Source: Streptomyces scopuliridis RB72 (lineage in GTDB: Bacteria > Actinomycetota > Actinomycetes > Streptomycetales > Streptomycetaceae). From it: a stretch of 64,000 bases of DNA. Location of the stretch: contig NZ_JOEI01000003.1 in assembly GCF_000718095.1 (NCBI RefSeq), positions 124,001 through 188,000 on the forward strand. Reading direction: 5' to 3'. Of this stretch, positions 19,497 to 27,901 are shown piece after piece (positions within the stretch are counted from its first letter, which is position 1; the number at the start of each line of letters is the position of its first letter). Position numbers and translations under genes: made by a program. Below the pieces are notes generated by a model, which did no database searches, had not been told where the DNA came from, and saw only the letters and a program-made list of their open reading frames with translations.

Positions 19497-20360
19497 TCAC
19501 ACCGAGACCGATACGCGGCTGTCGTGGTGTCTGCTGATGTTCTTTTCCAGCAATTCCGTTGATCCCTTGACCCCGATCGCCCCCGTCTCTCTGGTGTCCG
19601 GCAGCCGTCCGTCGGCCATTTTCAGATCGGACAGCGCGCCGTCGATCGCGCCGTGCGCGGCGAAAAGGCACGGCGTGCTGTAGATGGCGAGATTGACGCC
19701 CAGGTCGGAGAGTTCGGAGAGGGAGAGCCGCGGCGACTTTCCGCCCGCGATCTGGTTGAACAGCAGCGGCTTGTCGCCGACGACCGAGCGGATCTTACGA
19801 ATCCACTCCACGCTCCGCACGCCGTCGACGAGGACGACATCCGCGTCCGTCTCCGCCAGCGCGGCGGCGCGCCGTACGATCTCCGACTCCTCCGTGGCGT
19901 CCGTACGCGCCACCACGAGCATCTCCTCCCTGCTGCTCAGGACCAGGTCGAGCTTGGCCAGATACTCCTCCAGCGGCAGGATCAGCTTCCCGTCCGCGTG
20001 CCCGCACCGCCGTGGCCGCTTCTGATCCTCCAGGATCACCCCCGAGGCCCCGGCGCGCTCCAGCCGCTGGACGACATGGCACGCGACCTCGGGGTCCACA
20101 TACCCGTCGTCGATGTCGACGAGCATGTGATGGCGGGGAAACGCCAGACGGAGCCGCTCCACGAAGGCCACCATGTCGGGCCAGGCGATGAAACCGATGT
20201 CCGGCAGCCCGTAATGGGAAGCGGCGAAGCCGAAGCCGGAGACAAAGAATCCGTTGTAGTGCTGGGCCGCGATCGAGGCCGAGTACATGTCGTAGATGCC
20301 GATGAGAGGTGTCGTACGAGGTGATTCGACCGCTTCTCGCAAGGCATTGCCGTAGCGCAT
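19497..20360 (-). CDS. isocitrate lyase/PEP mutase family protein
   Basis: A 287-residue TIM-barrel enzyme of the ICL/PEPM superfamily. Visible motifs: G-I-Y-D-M-Y-S-A near residue 21 (substrate loop), V-D-I-D-D-G-Y (magnesium Asp) and E-D-Q-K-R-P-R-R-C-G-H. The C-G-H gating Cys is typical of C-C lyases such as 2-methylisocitrate lyase and oxaloacetate-type hydrolases. PEP mutase has E-D-K followed by N-S, so phosphonate formation is unlikely, and no phosphonopyruvate decarboxylase is nearby. GGGAG five bases before the ATG supports the start. The carbon substrate is unknown. It is divergent from the P-loop ATPase gene across a 270-bp, relatively AT-rich gap. Confidence 0.85.
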   Translation of the reverse strand: MRYGNALREAVESPRTTPLIGIYDMYSASIAAQHYNGFFVSGFGFAASHYGLPDIGFIAWPDMVAFVERLRLAFPRHHMLVDIDDGYVDPEVACHVVQRLERAGASGVILEDQKRPRRCGHADGKLILPLEEYLAKLDLVLSSREEMLVVARTDATEESEIVRRAAALAETDADVVLVDGVRSVEWIRKIRSVVGDKPLLFNQIAGGKSPRLSLSELSDLGVNLAIYSTPCLFAAHGAIDGALSDLKMADGRLPDTRETGAIGVKGSTELLEKNISRHHDSRVSVSV

Positions 20361-20630
20361 GGTTCTCCCTCATTCCAGAACCCGCCCGGTCACGAGTTCA
20401 GGCGACGTGCTGACGGGCACACATTTACAGAAGACCAAGACTTCGTAAAACGACACACCGCATCGTTGCCCGATCTGGCAAAAAATACAGAGTGATCGAT
20501 ATGTGTGACATTTCAACGAAGTGACGATTCCTCACCGATGCGGACCGACGCCCGGTGAGGTACAACTGCCGTGCGGGAAGTATGACTTGCGCTGAACGGT
20601 GGGCGCCGGGGGACCGAACAGGGGGATGGG
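20361..20630. promoter_or_regulatory. divergent promoter region, AT-rich for this genome
   Basis: 270 bp separate two divergent genes. The stretch 20420-20525 is unusually AT-rich (for example the CAAAAAATACAG run) and contains the inverted pair ACTTCGT at 20440-20446 and ACGAAGT at 20516-20522. A promoter for one or both genes is likely here; no exact -35/-10 is claimed. Confidence 0.4.
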
Positions 20631-22559
20631 ATGGCCGGAGAGTCCGTACTCGCGAACCTCCACTTCGGACGGGAGGACGCCGAGCGGGACGTCACCGACG
20701 GGCTGTTGCTGCGCGGTGGGTTCCTGTCGACGAACGCGACACGCGCGGCGGTGTCCGGCCGGAAGATGCTGATCATCGGGCGCAAGGGGTCGGGCAAGAG
20801 CGCGATCTGCATGCGTCTGATGGCGGACGGGGTGCACGGCGGCGGGAAGGTGCTGATCACGCCCGACGACGCCGCGGGGGACGAGATCCGCCGCTTCGAG
20901 CTCCAGGGACTGCCGGGAGACTCGGCCAAGTCACTGATCTGGCGGTATGTGTTCGCCGTCAACGCCGCGCGCCATCTGGTGACGCACGCGGCGGACGCGC
21001 ACGGCCGGAAGGCCGACTCGGTGAAGGCGCTGCGCCGTTTCCTCAAGCAGAACGACGAGCTGCCGTCCGACTATCCGGGTGACCGCCTCGGCGACCGACT
21101 GGCCCAAGGCGCACGGGGGTTGCAGACGGCGCTGTCGCTGGAGGCGTTCGGGTTCAAGGCCGGTGTGGAGCTGGCGCACTCACCCTCCGAGGGCGCGCGG
21201 GCCGCCCGCCAGCTGGACGTGGTGGAAAGAGGGGTGGCGGACGCCTTCGCCGAGCTGGACTGCGCCGCCGCGCACGAGCCGTTACTGCTCCTGGTCGACC
21301 AGTTGGAGCAGGTCTGGTCGGTGGAGCCGGAGAGCAACTCGATGGTGATCGGGCTGCTGCTGGCGGCGAAGCACGCGGCGGGGCTGTACGGACAGGCGGT
21401 GCGGTGTCTGCTGTTCCTGCGCTCCGACATCTACGACTCGCTGTCGTTCGGCGAGGGGGACAAGTTCCACGGGGACGAGCTGCGGATCGTCTGGACGGAC
21501 CACGCCCTGCGGGAGCTCGCCATGGCCCGCGCGCGGGCCTCGACCGGGGCCGCGGGTCTGTCGGCGGAGCAGCTGTGGCGGGAGATCTTCCCGGAGAGCG
21601 TGCGGGGAGAGGACACCGCGGCGTTCATTTTCAGCCGCTGTCTGCCCCGGCCGCGCGACGCCATCCAGTTCCTCAACCTCTGCCAGGAGACGGCCTGGCT
21701 GACCCATGGCCGCGACCGGATCACGGACACCGATGTCCTCCAGGCGAGCCGGCAGTTCTCCGCGTGGAAGCTCAAGGACCTGGCGCAGGAGTACCTGATC
21801 GCCCACCCGTTCCTCGAACGGCTCTTCCCGCTCTTCCAGAACACGGGGTACGTGGTGTCGCGCGCCGCGCTCGGCAGCCGTTTCGAGGAGGCCGCTCAGA
21901 CGCTGCACCGGCTGTTCCCCGCGTACGCCGAGGCGCTGACCCCGTCCGGCGCGATCGACATCCTGTACAGCGTGGGCTTCCTCGGGGTGCGCCGCGGCAA
22001 TGACGTGGTGTTCGCGGGCGGCGGTGAGCTGGCCCCCCAGCCGCACGAGGCGGAGTTCCATGTCCATCCGTGCTTCCGCGAGGCGTTGGGCGCCACCAGC
22101 GCGATCGACCTCCGCCGCTTCGAGCCGGTGGTGGCGGGCGACCGTATCGCGTCCGGCAACATCAGCTTCGGCGGGGCGGGCAATACGGGGGTGAGCCGTG
22201 AGTACCGGCTGCTGGCGGAGCTGACGCGCTCCTGCCACTCCATCCTCTCCCAGGTCGGCCGGGCGGTCGGGATGGCCCAGGACGCGCGGGACGAGATCAC
22301 GCAGCAGATCGGCCGCGTACTGGACGACGCCGGCGCCGCTCGCCCCCGCGCCGACGGCGGCGGGCACGGCGATACGGAGGGTCATCTCCTCACTGCCGCA
22401 CACTACTTCAACGCCCTCGCCGCCCAGCTGCGGGCGAGCGGGCTGGACGACGCCACGGGGGCGGGGAGCGTCACGCAGCGGATCGAGGACGAGGCGCGCC
22501 GGCTGAGACGGCTGGCGGGCGGCTCCTACGGGAGTTCGGGCGACTCGGGGGGCCGCTGA
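20631..22559 (+). CDS. P-loop ATPase, Sll1717 family-like
   Basis: A 642-residue NTPase. Walker A is G-R-K-G-S-G-K-S-A-I near residues 50-59, and Walker B is L-L-L-L-V-D-Q-L-E-Q-V-W near 215-226. It continues with an R-S-D-I-Y-D sensor-like segment, a winged-helix-like region (I-T-D-T-D-V-L-Q-A-S-R-Q-F-S) and a C-terminal polar part. This arrangement fits the Sll1717/ORC-Cdc6-like STAND ATPases found as stand-alone genes or in defence and signalling loci. No effector domain is fused. It is single-gene, followed by a convergent TetR gene. Function is unknown; a role as a stress or phage sensor is only inference from the family. Confidence 0.8.
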   Translation: MAGESVLANLHFGREDAERDVTDGLLLRGGFLSTNATRAAVSGRKMLIIGRKGSGKSAICMRLMADGVHGGGKVLITPDDAAGDEIRRFELQGLPGDSAKSLIWRYVFAVNAARHLVTHAADAHGRKADSVKALRRFLKQNDELPSDYPGDRLGDRLAQGARGLQTALSLEAFGFKAGVELAHSPSEGARAARQLDVVERGVADAFAELDCAAAHEPLLLLVDQLEQVWSVEPESNSMVIGLLLAAKHAAGLYGQAVRCLLFLRSDIYDSLSFGEGDKFHGDELRIVWTDHALRELAMARARASTGAAGLSAEQLWREIFPESVRGEDTAAFIFSRCLPRPRDAIQFLNLCQETAWLTHGRDRITDTDVLQASRQFSAWKLKDLAQEYLIAHPFLERLFPLFQNTGYVVSRAALGSRFEEAAQTLHRLFPAYAEALTPSGAIDILYSVGFLGVRRGNDVVFAGGGELAPQPHEAEFHVHPCFREALGATSAIDLRRFEPVVAGDRIASGNISFGGAGNTGVSREYRLLAELTRSCHSILSQVGRAVGMAQDARDEITQQIGRVLDDAGAARPRADGGGHGDTEGHLLTAAHYFNALAAQLRASGLDDATGAGSVTQRIEDEARRLRRLAGGSYGSSGDSGGR

Positions 22560-22616
22560 GAGGCGTAACGGTATAACGCACGTAGGGCTCGGCTGACGGG
22601 GTCCTTTGGCGGGGGC

Positions 22617-23351
22617 TCAGGCGCGGGCGCGCCGGGTCTCCAGGCCGTCGAGGACGCAGGCCAGTCCGCCGTCGAAGTGGTCCTCGCGGGCGCCGCCCAT
22701 GTCCTGGCCGCGCTGTGCGGCGTACAGCCTGCGCAGGCGGGGGTACGGCGCCACGGCCTGTTCGGCGGCCGGCCACAGCCGCTCCGTCCACTCCTGCTCG
22801 CTCCGGCCGCTGCGCGCGAGCATCGTCAGCCACGCGGCCTCGCTGGTGGACACCCCGATGACGAACGAGACAACGGTGTTCACGGCCTGGTCGGCCTCCG
22901 CCAGGGAGAAGCCCGCCTCCTCGAAGACGGTGAGCAGGCTCTCGAACAGCCGCATCATGTTCGGACCCAGGTAGGCCATCCCCGCCTCGCCGAGCACGGA
23001 GACGATCCAGGGGTGCCGCAGGAACGCCGAGCGCAGGCTGTGGGCGCAGTGGGTGGTGGCCGCGCGCCACCGCGCCGGGTCGCCGGCGTCCGGCAGCTCG
23101 ATCTCGCCGTAGACCTCGTCCACGACCAGCTCGATCAGCTCGTCCTTGTTGGCCACGTGCGAGTACATGGAGGTGGCACCCGCGTTCAGCCGGGTACCGA
23201 GCTTGCGCATGCTCAGGGCGTCGATGCCCTCGGCGTCCAGCAACTGGAGGGCCGTGGACACGATCTGCTCGCGGCTCAGCGCCGGCTGCTCCCGCCGTTG
23301 CCGGCGCGGACGGGTCCACACGGACGGGAACGGCTGCTCGTCGGCCGACAT
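22617..23351 (-). CDS. TetR family transcriptional regulator
   Basis: A 244-residue repressor. The N-terminal helix-turn-helix runs about 25-70 (L-S-R-E-Q-I-V, L-L-D-A-E-G-I-D-A-L-S-M-R-K-L-G, then T-S-M-Y-S-H-V-A-N-K-D-E-L-I), followed by a TetR_C_1-type ligand domain (tetracycline-repressor-like). GAGGAG lies before the ATG at 23351; the frame is open far upstream but no start there fits the family. The neighbouring MFS exporter gene is on the same strand 113 bases upstream, so this protein probably controls that exporter or itself in response to a drug-like ligand. Confidence 0.92.
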   Translation of the reverse strand: MSADEQPFPSVWTRPRRQRREQPALSREQIVSTALQLLDAEGIDALSMRKLGTRLNAGATSMYSHVANKDELIELVVDEVYGEIELPDAGDPARWRAATTHCAHSLRSAFLRHPWIVSVLGEAGMAYLGPNMMRLFESLLTVFEEAGFSLAEADQAVNTVVSFVIGVSTSEAAWLTMLARSGRSEQEWTERLWPAAEQAVAPYPRLRRLYAAQRGQDMGGAREDHFDGGLACVLDGLETRRARA

Positions 23352-23464
23352 GCGCACTCCTCGGTGTCCTGCACTGCTCAGCGCACTCCTCAGTGGCGCC
23401 GGCCGCCCAGGATAGCTCAGTGCGCGCACGGCGTACGGATGTACGTACAGTGTGCGGGCCGGGG

Positions 23465-24733
23465 TCATCGGCCCGAAACGGGGTGCCGGCTTTCGGCAGG
23501 TGGCCGTGGCAGTTGGCGTCGCGTGCGGACCGGTGAGAGGAAGGTGGGGAGAAAGGCCCCCGCGAGGACGGCGGCGCCTGTCCAGAGCGTGCTCTGTACG
23601 GAGACCAGCTCGCCGAACAGGCCCGCCAGGGCGGAGCCGACCGCGAGCGCGCCGGTGAGGAGGAAGCGGAAGGTGGCGTTCATGCGGCCGAGCAGGGAGT
23701 CCGAGGTCATCCGCTGGCGCAGGCTGACGCCGAGGACGTTGTCCATGCCCGTCTTGAACATGGCCAGCAGATAGCCGGTGCCTGCCAGCCAGAGCCCGGG
23801 ACCGCGGTCGATCAGCGGTACGAGGAGTCCTGCCGGGGCCAGGCACAGGCCGGCGACGGCGAGTGTGCGGCCGTGGCCGAGGCGGTCGGCGACGGGTCGG
23901 GCGCAGCGGGCTCCCAGGAGCAGACCGGCGCCGCCCACCGCCCAGAACAGGCCCAGCGCGCTTGCCGGAAGGCCGAGTTCGCGGATGAACAGCACCGGCA
24001 GCATGGTGTTGATGATCTGCGAGCCGAGGTTGGCGAGGGCCGCCGTGAGAGCGAGAGCGCGTAGCTCCTTGTTGCCGAAGACATGGCGCAGACCTTCCGC
24101 GATCTGGGCGCTCAGCCGGACGGGGTGCCCCGCCGGGGGCCGCGGAGGCGCCGGTGCGCGGCGCAGGGCGGTGAGCCGGAGAGCCGAGGCCAGATGGGCC
24201 CCGGCGGTGCATACGAGGGCCACCGGCGCCGTGAGCAGTTGGACGAGCCCGCCGCCCGCGCCGCGTCCGCTCACATTGCCGACGGCGATGAGGGTCATCA
24301 CGGCGGCGTTCGCCCGGACGAGCCCGTCGCGGTCGACCAGCCGCGGCAGCGTGCTCTGCGAGCCGATGTCGAAGAAGACGGTGGCGCAGCCGGTCAGCAC
24401 GACGACCACGTACAGGTGTGTGAGCGTGAGGGCGTCGAACCACCAGACCACGGGAACGGAGGCGAGCAGCGCCGCCCGCGCCAGATCCGCGGTGATCAGC
24501 ACGCGCCGGTGGCGCATCCGGTCCACCCATGCCCCGGCGGGCAGTCCGATGAGGAGGAAGGCGACCGTGCTCAGGGTGGCGAGGGCTCCGACCTGGCCGG
24601 GGGTCGCGTCGAGCGTGGTGACGGCGATGAGCGGGACGGCGACGTACCCGATGTTCGTGCCGAGCTGGCTGAGGGCGGTCGCGGTGAACAGTATGCGGAA
24701 GTCGGCCACCCGCCAAGGGGAGTTGGGCTGCAT
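23465..24733 (-). CDS. MFS transporter
   Basis: A 422-residue member of the major facilitator superfamily, enterobactin-exporter/MFS_3 type, with about 12 hydrophobic helices. Landmarks are W-V-D-R-M-R-H-R-R-V-L in the loop between helices 2 and 3 and the central cytoplasmic stretch A-L-R-R-A-P-A-P-P-R-P-P. It should export small hydrophobic compounds by proton antiport. The ATG at 24733 is followed by M-Q-P-N-S-P-W-R-V-A-D-F-R, the usual start for this group. It lies 29 bases after the EamA transporter gene and 113 bases before the TetR gene, all on the minus strand. Confidence 0.92.
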   Translation of the reverse strand: MQPNSPWRVADFRILFTATALSQLGTNIGYVAVPLIAVTTLDATPGQVGALATLSTVAFLLIGLPAGAWVDRMRHRRVLITADLARAALLASVPVVWWFDALTLTHLYVVVVLTGCATVFFDIGSQSTLPRLVDRDGLVRANAAVMTLIAVGNVSGRGAGGGLVQLLTAPVALVCTAGAHLASALRLTALRRAPAPPRPPAGHPVRLSAQIAEGLRHVFGNKELRALALTAALANLGSQIINTMLPVLFIRELGLPASALGLFWAVGGAGLLLGARCARPVADRLGHGRTLAVAGLCLAPAGLLVPLIDRGPGLWLAGTGYLLAMFKTGMDNVLGVSLRQRMTSDSLLGRMNATFRFLLTGALAVGSALAGLFGELVSVQSTLWTGAAVLAGAFLPTFLSPVRTRRQLPRPPAESRHPVSGR

Positions 24734-24762
24734 GATCCGTTCTTCTCGGTGGTGGGGCGATA

Positions 24763-25671
24763 TCAGGCTGTTCGAACGCGTCGCGCCGGGCCGCGTTCCC
24801 GGCCGCGTGTCATGCCGACGCCGATCAGGACGATGACCATGCCCGCGAGGACGCGGGAGCTCAGCTGTTCGCCGAGGACGATCGCGCCGAGGGTCACCGA
24901 GACCACCGGCAGGAGATAGCCGACCGTGGCGGTGGTGGTGGGGCCCTCGTCGTCGAGGAGGCGGTAGTTGAGGTGGAACGTGACGCCCGTGCCCAGGGTG
25001 CCCAGGATGACGACGGCGATCACCGCTGTGAGGGTGGGAACACCGGGAGCCGCCGGGGCTGTGGGCAGCGCGAGGGTTGTCAGGCCTGTCGCCGCGAGGA
25101 GTTGGGCCGCGGAGAGCGCGAGCGGCGCGGTGTCCCGGCCGGTGAGGTGGCGGGCCATGTAGGCGAAGGCCACCGCGTAGCTGGCCGCCGCGCCGAGCAG
25201 GACCAGGGCGCCCCAACTGGTCAGTCCGCTCCGCTGCCAGGGCGCGAAGATGAGCAGGGTGCCGGCGAAGCCGAGGAGCAGACCGGCCAGCCGCAGCGGC
25301 CGGATCCCGCGTTCCGTACCGAGCGCGAGTCCGATCAGCAGGGACCAGAGGGGCGTCGTGGCGTTGAGCACGCCGGCGACGCTGGAATCCACAGTCTGTT
25401 CGCCGATGCCGAAGAGGAAGAACGGCAGGGCGTTGCAGAAGAAGGCCGCCACGATGAGATGGCCCCATGTCGCGCGGTCGCGGGGGAGGCCCTGGCGGGC
25501 GGAGTACGCCAGGGCCAGCAGGACGGCGGTCCCGAGAGCACAGCGGATGACGGTGATGTGCAGGGGGGACAGACCCCCGGTCAGGGCGACCTTGATCCAG
25601 AGGAAGCCCGAGCCCCACAGCAGGGCGAGAACAGCCATGCGGAGAAGGGTTCTTCGTGAGCCGCTGGGCAC
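24763..25671 (-). CDS. EamA/DMT family transporter
   Basis: A 302-residue drug/metabolite transporter with ten hydrophobic helices in two EamA repeats. Helix 1 has A-L-L-W-G-S-G-F-L-W-I-K; the second repeat ends with L-L-P-V-V-S-V-T-L-G-A-I-V-L-G-E. Members move amino acids, metabolites or drugs across the membrane. An AGGAGG six bases before the GTG at 25671 decides the start, ruling out the longer frame from 25743. It is divergent from a LysR gene 108 bases away, the usual layout for a transporter controlled by its LysR regulator. Confidence 0.92.
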   Translation of the reverse strand: MPSGSRRTLLRMAVLALLWGSGFLWIKVALTGGLSPLHITVIRCALGTAVLLALAYSARQGLPRDRATWGHLIVAAFFCNALPFFLFGIGEQTVDSSVAGVLNATTPLWSLLIGLALGTERGIRPLRLAGLLLGFAGTLLIFAPWQRSGLTSWGALVLLGAAASYAVAFAYMARHLTGRDTAPLALSAAQLLAATGLTTLALPTAPAAPGVPTLTAVIAVVILGTLGTGVTFHLNYRLLDDEGPTTTATVGYLLPVVSVTLGAIVLGEQLSSRVLAGMVIVLIGVGMTRGRERGPARRVRTA

Positions 25672-25779
25672 GGTGCGCCTCCTGCGGGGTGGGTGGGGAA
25701 GGGATACGGCTTTACGGTGTCCCAGGAGGTTGTCGTAAGACAAGCGAAAAGAACTGCACCCACCGTTAAGCTTTCCTGC
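25672..25779. promoter_or_regulatory. divergent EamA/LysR control region
   Basis: A 108-bp gap between divergent starts. It holds the strong AGGAGG of the EamA gene and an inverted pair TTACG (25712-25716) and CGTAA (25734-25738), a candidate LysR-type operator. The spacing (17 bases) is longer than the classic T-N11-A, so the site is only a suggestion. Confidence 0.4.
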
Positions 25780-26691
25780 ATGCTTGATATGCGGCGCATG
25801 CAGTTGCTGCGGGCGGTGGTGACCAGCGGTTCGGTCACCGCGGCGGCCCGGAATCTCGGCTACACACCCTCCGCCGTCAGCCAGCAGATGGCGACGCTGG
25901 AGAAGGAGGCGGGGATCACGCTGCTGGAGCGGTCCGGGCGGGGGGTGCGGCCGACCGAGGCGGGGCGGTTGCTCACGGAGTACGCGGCTCTCATCGGCAG
26001 ACAGGTCGCCGAGGCGGAGACCGCGCTGGCGGACCTGCGGGCCGGCCGGACGGGACGGGTGGTGGTCCGCTACTTCGCCACGGTGGGAGCCACCCTGCTG
26101 GCCCCCGCGCTGGCGGAACTCCGCCGTGAACAGCCCGGCCTACAGGTCGACTTGAGACTCACGGGTTCCGACGATCCGCTGCCGGAGGTGAGGGAGGGCC
26201 GGGCCGATGCGGCGCTCGTGGTCCGGCCGAAGGAGCCGGGAGAGCCGCAGGACAGGTTGTCCGTCGACGGCGTACGGTTCGTGCACCTTCTCGACGACAC
26301 CTACCGCGCCGTGCTGCCCAAGGGGCACCGGCTCGCCACGAAGCGGGTGCTCGAACTGACCGACCTCGCCGAGGAGCCATGGGTCGGCAGCGAGTGGCCG
26401 GGCCCGTGCCTCGACGCCATTCTCACCGCGTGCGGCGCGGCCGGTTTCAGTCCGGACTTCGTGGTGGAGAGCGAGGACTACGCCACGGCGCAGGGCTTTG
26501 TCGCGGCCGGGCTGGGCGTCAGTCTGGTGCCGGTCACGGGGCTGGCGGGCCACCATCCCGCCGTGGTCGTACGCAAGGTCAGGAACCCGGAGCCGGTCAG
26601 GGCGATCTACGCGGCGGTACGGGGACCGGGCCCGGACCCGGACCCGCTGCGCGGGCTGCTCGACGCGCTGCGGAGGGCGGCGACGCCGTGA
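25780..26691 (+). CDS. LysR family transcriptional regulator
   Basis: A 303-residue LysR protein starting M-L-D-M-R-R-M-Q-L-L-R-A-V-V. The winged helix-turn-helix spans 1-62 (G-S-V-T-A-A-A-R-N-L-G-Y-T-P-S-A-V-S-Q-Q), followed by a long linker helix and a periplasmic-binding-like effector domain. The ATG at 25780 matches the family N-terminus; an earlier in-frame ATG at 25693 would add 29 residues without homology. It is divergent from the EamA transporter gene, which it probably regulates. The C-terminus has a short P-D-P-D-P repeat. Confidence 0.92.
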   Translation: MLDMRRMQLLRAVVTSGSVTAAARNLGYTPSAVSQQMATLEKEAGITLLERSGRGVRPTEAGRLLTEYAALIGRQVAEAETALADLRAGRTGRVVVRYFATVGATLLAPALAELRREQPGLQVDLRLTGSDDPLPEVREGRADAALVVRPKEPGEPQDRLSVDGVRFVHLLDDTYRAVLPKGHRLATKRVLELTDLAEEPWVGSEWPGPCLDAILTACGAAGFSPDFVVESEDYATAQGFVAAGLGVSLVPVTGLAGHHPAVVVRKVRNPEPVRAIYAAVRGPGPDPDPLRGLLDALRRAATP

Positions 26692-26717
26692 CGCACCGGG
26701 CGTCGGGCGAGTATCCG

Positions 26718-27713
26718 TCAAGGGCGCTTTCGGGGACCCCCGTACGACGTGTCAGGCCGCCAGGTCTCCGACCGGATGGTCGCCCGGGATGTCTGCCTTG
26801 TCGGGGCCGTAGTACCGGCGAGTTGAGCGTCTTTCGCCACTTCGAGCGCCGCTCGCGCGAAGACCTGGACGGCACCGGTGTCGTCCCTGGCCCGCCACAC
26901 CAGGCCGTACTCGATGGGGTCGGCGTCCTCGAACGGGAGGTACGTGACGCCCGGCCGCGCGTAATACGTGGCGGTGTGCGCGGCCGACAGCAGGGCCCCC
27001 TTGCCGCCGGCGACGAGCATGAGCGCCTCTTGCATATGGGTGACGGCCGGGCCGCGGCGGATCGGTCTGCCGCTGGGTGTGCGCGCGGGCACATGCTGTT
27101 CCAGCCGGTAGTCGGGGAGTTCACCGGCGATCGTCAGCAATGGCACCCCGGCCAGGTCTTCGAGCGACACCTTCCCGCCGGCGGACAGCGGATGACCGGA
27201 GGAGACCGCCAGCACGCGCCCCTCCGTGAGCAGGGTGGGGCCCTCGCCCAGATCGTCCTCGCGAATGGGAAGCTCCGTGAGCTGGACATCGAACGCGCCA
27301 CTGCGCAGCTGCCCGAACGGATCGGAGAGCGGCACCTCACAGATCTCCACGCCCAGCTCGGGATGGCCGGCGCGCAGCGCCTCCGCGGCCTTCATCACGA
27401 TCTCCCCGGCCAGCGGGGTGGAGAAGCCGACATGCAGTACGCCACTGATGCCGCGCGCGGTGGCGGCGGCCCGCGCGACGGCGGCGCCGACCGCGCGGTG
27501 GTGCGGTGCGAGGTCGTCACGGAGCTGCCGGCCGAGGGCGGTCAGGGCGACGCGGCGGCTCGTACGGACGAACAGCGGGGCGCCGACCCGGCGTTCCAGG
27601 CGCTGGACGAGCTGGCTCACCCTGGCCCGGGACAGCCGTAGCCGGTCCGCCGTGCGGCCGAAATGCAGCTCCTCGGCGAGGAGGAGAAAGCACTCCAGTT
27701 CAACGCGCTCCAT
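26718..27713 (-). CDS. LysR family transcriptional regulator
   Basis: A 331-residue LysR protein beginning M-E-R-V-E-L-E-C-F-L-L-L-A-E-E-L-H-F-G-R. This acid-rich HTH lead (A-D-R-L-R-L-S-R-A-R-V-S-Q-L-V) is common in actinobacterial LysR proteins that control divergent MFS pumps. The effector domain follows from about residue 90. The C-terminal 25 residues are Arg/Thr-rich and disordered. It is divergent from the DHA2-type MFS gene, with an array of 17-bp repeats between them that is a likely binding region. Convergent with the preceding LysR gene, 26 bases apart. Confidence 0.92.
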   Translation of the reverse strand: MERVELECFLLLAEELHFGRTADRLRLSRARVSQLVQRLERRVGAPLFVRTSRRVALTALGRQLRDDLAPHHRAVGAAVARAAATARGISGVLHVGFSTPLAGEIVMKAAEALRAGHPELGVEICEVPLSDPFGQLRSGAFDVQLTELPIREDDLGEGPTLLTEGRVLAVSSGHPLSAGGKVSLEDLAGVPLLTIAGELPDYRLEQHVPARTPSGRPIRRGPAVTHMQEALMLVAGGKGALLSAAHTATYYARPGVTYLPFEDADPIEYGLVWRARDDTGAVQVFARAALEVAKDAQLAGTTAPTRQTSRATIRSETWRPDTSYGGPRKRP

Positions 27714-27730
27714 GGACGCCCCCGGTGGGT

Positions 27731-27798
27731 GAGCCGGCCGGATCGGTGAGCCGGCCGGATCGGTAAGCCGGCCGGATCGGTAAGCCTGGCGGATCGGT
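27731..27798. repeat. four tandem 17-bp repeats in the LysR/MFS intergenic region
   Basis: Units begin at 27731, 27748, 27765 and 27782, consensus RAGCCKGSCGGATCGGT, with a partial fifth unit from 27799 that runs into a palindrome. The first two units are identical; the third and fourth differ by one to three bases. The array fills most of the gap between the LysR start (27713) and the MFS start (27902). Confidence 0.9.
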
Positions 27799-27813
27799 AA
27801 GCCTGGCTTACCG
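27795..27813. promoter_or_regulatory. perfect 19-bp palindrome, candidate LysR operator
   Basis: CGGTAAGCCTGGCTTACCG is a perfect inverted repeat of 9-bp arms around a central T. It sits at the MFS-proximal end of the 17-bp repeat array and shares its left arm with the repeats (CGGTAAGCC). Its position between divergent LysR and MFS genes fits a regulator recognition site, with the repeats acting as accessory half-sites. This is inference from symmetry and location. Confidence 0.6.
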
Positions 27814-27901
27814 AACGTTGCGATCTTCGCCGTTGTTCCCCCATGGCCGCTGATCGATGGTGGCTGAGCCAAGAACTTCCCTACACCATCGAGGAATTCA
27901 G

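Noticed and set aside
19497..20360. PEP mutase and a phosphonate pathway
   Set aside because: The active-site region has the lyase-type E-D-Q...C-G-H, not the E-D-K...N-S of PEP mutase, and no phosphonopyruvate decarboxylase or transferase lies nearby.
22617..24716. A 699-residue minus-strand frame
   Set aside because: Only its C-terminal third (TetR, from 23351) is a real protein; the rest is the MFS gene read in the wrong frame.
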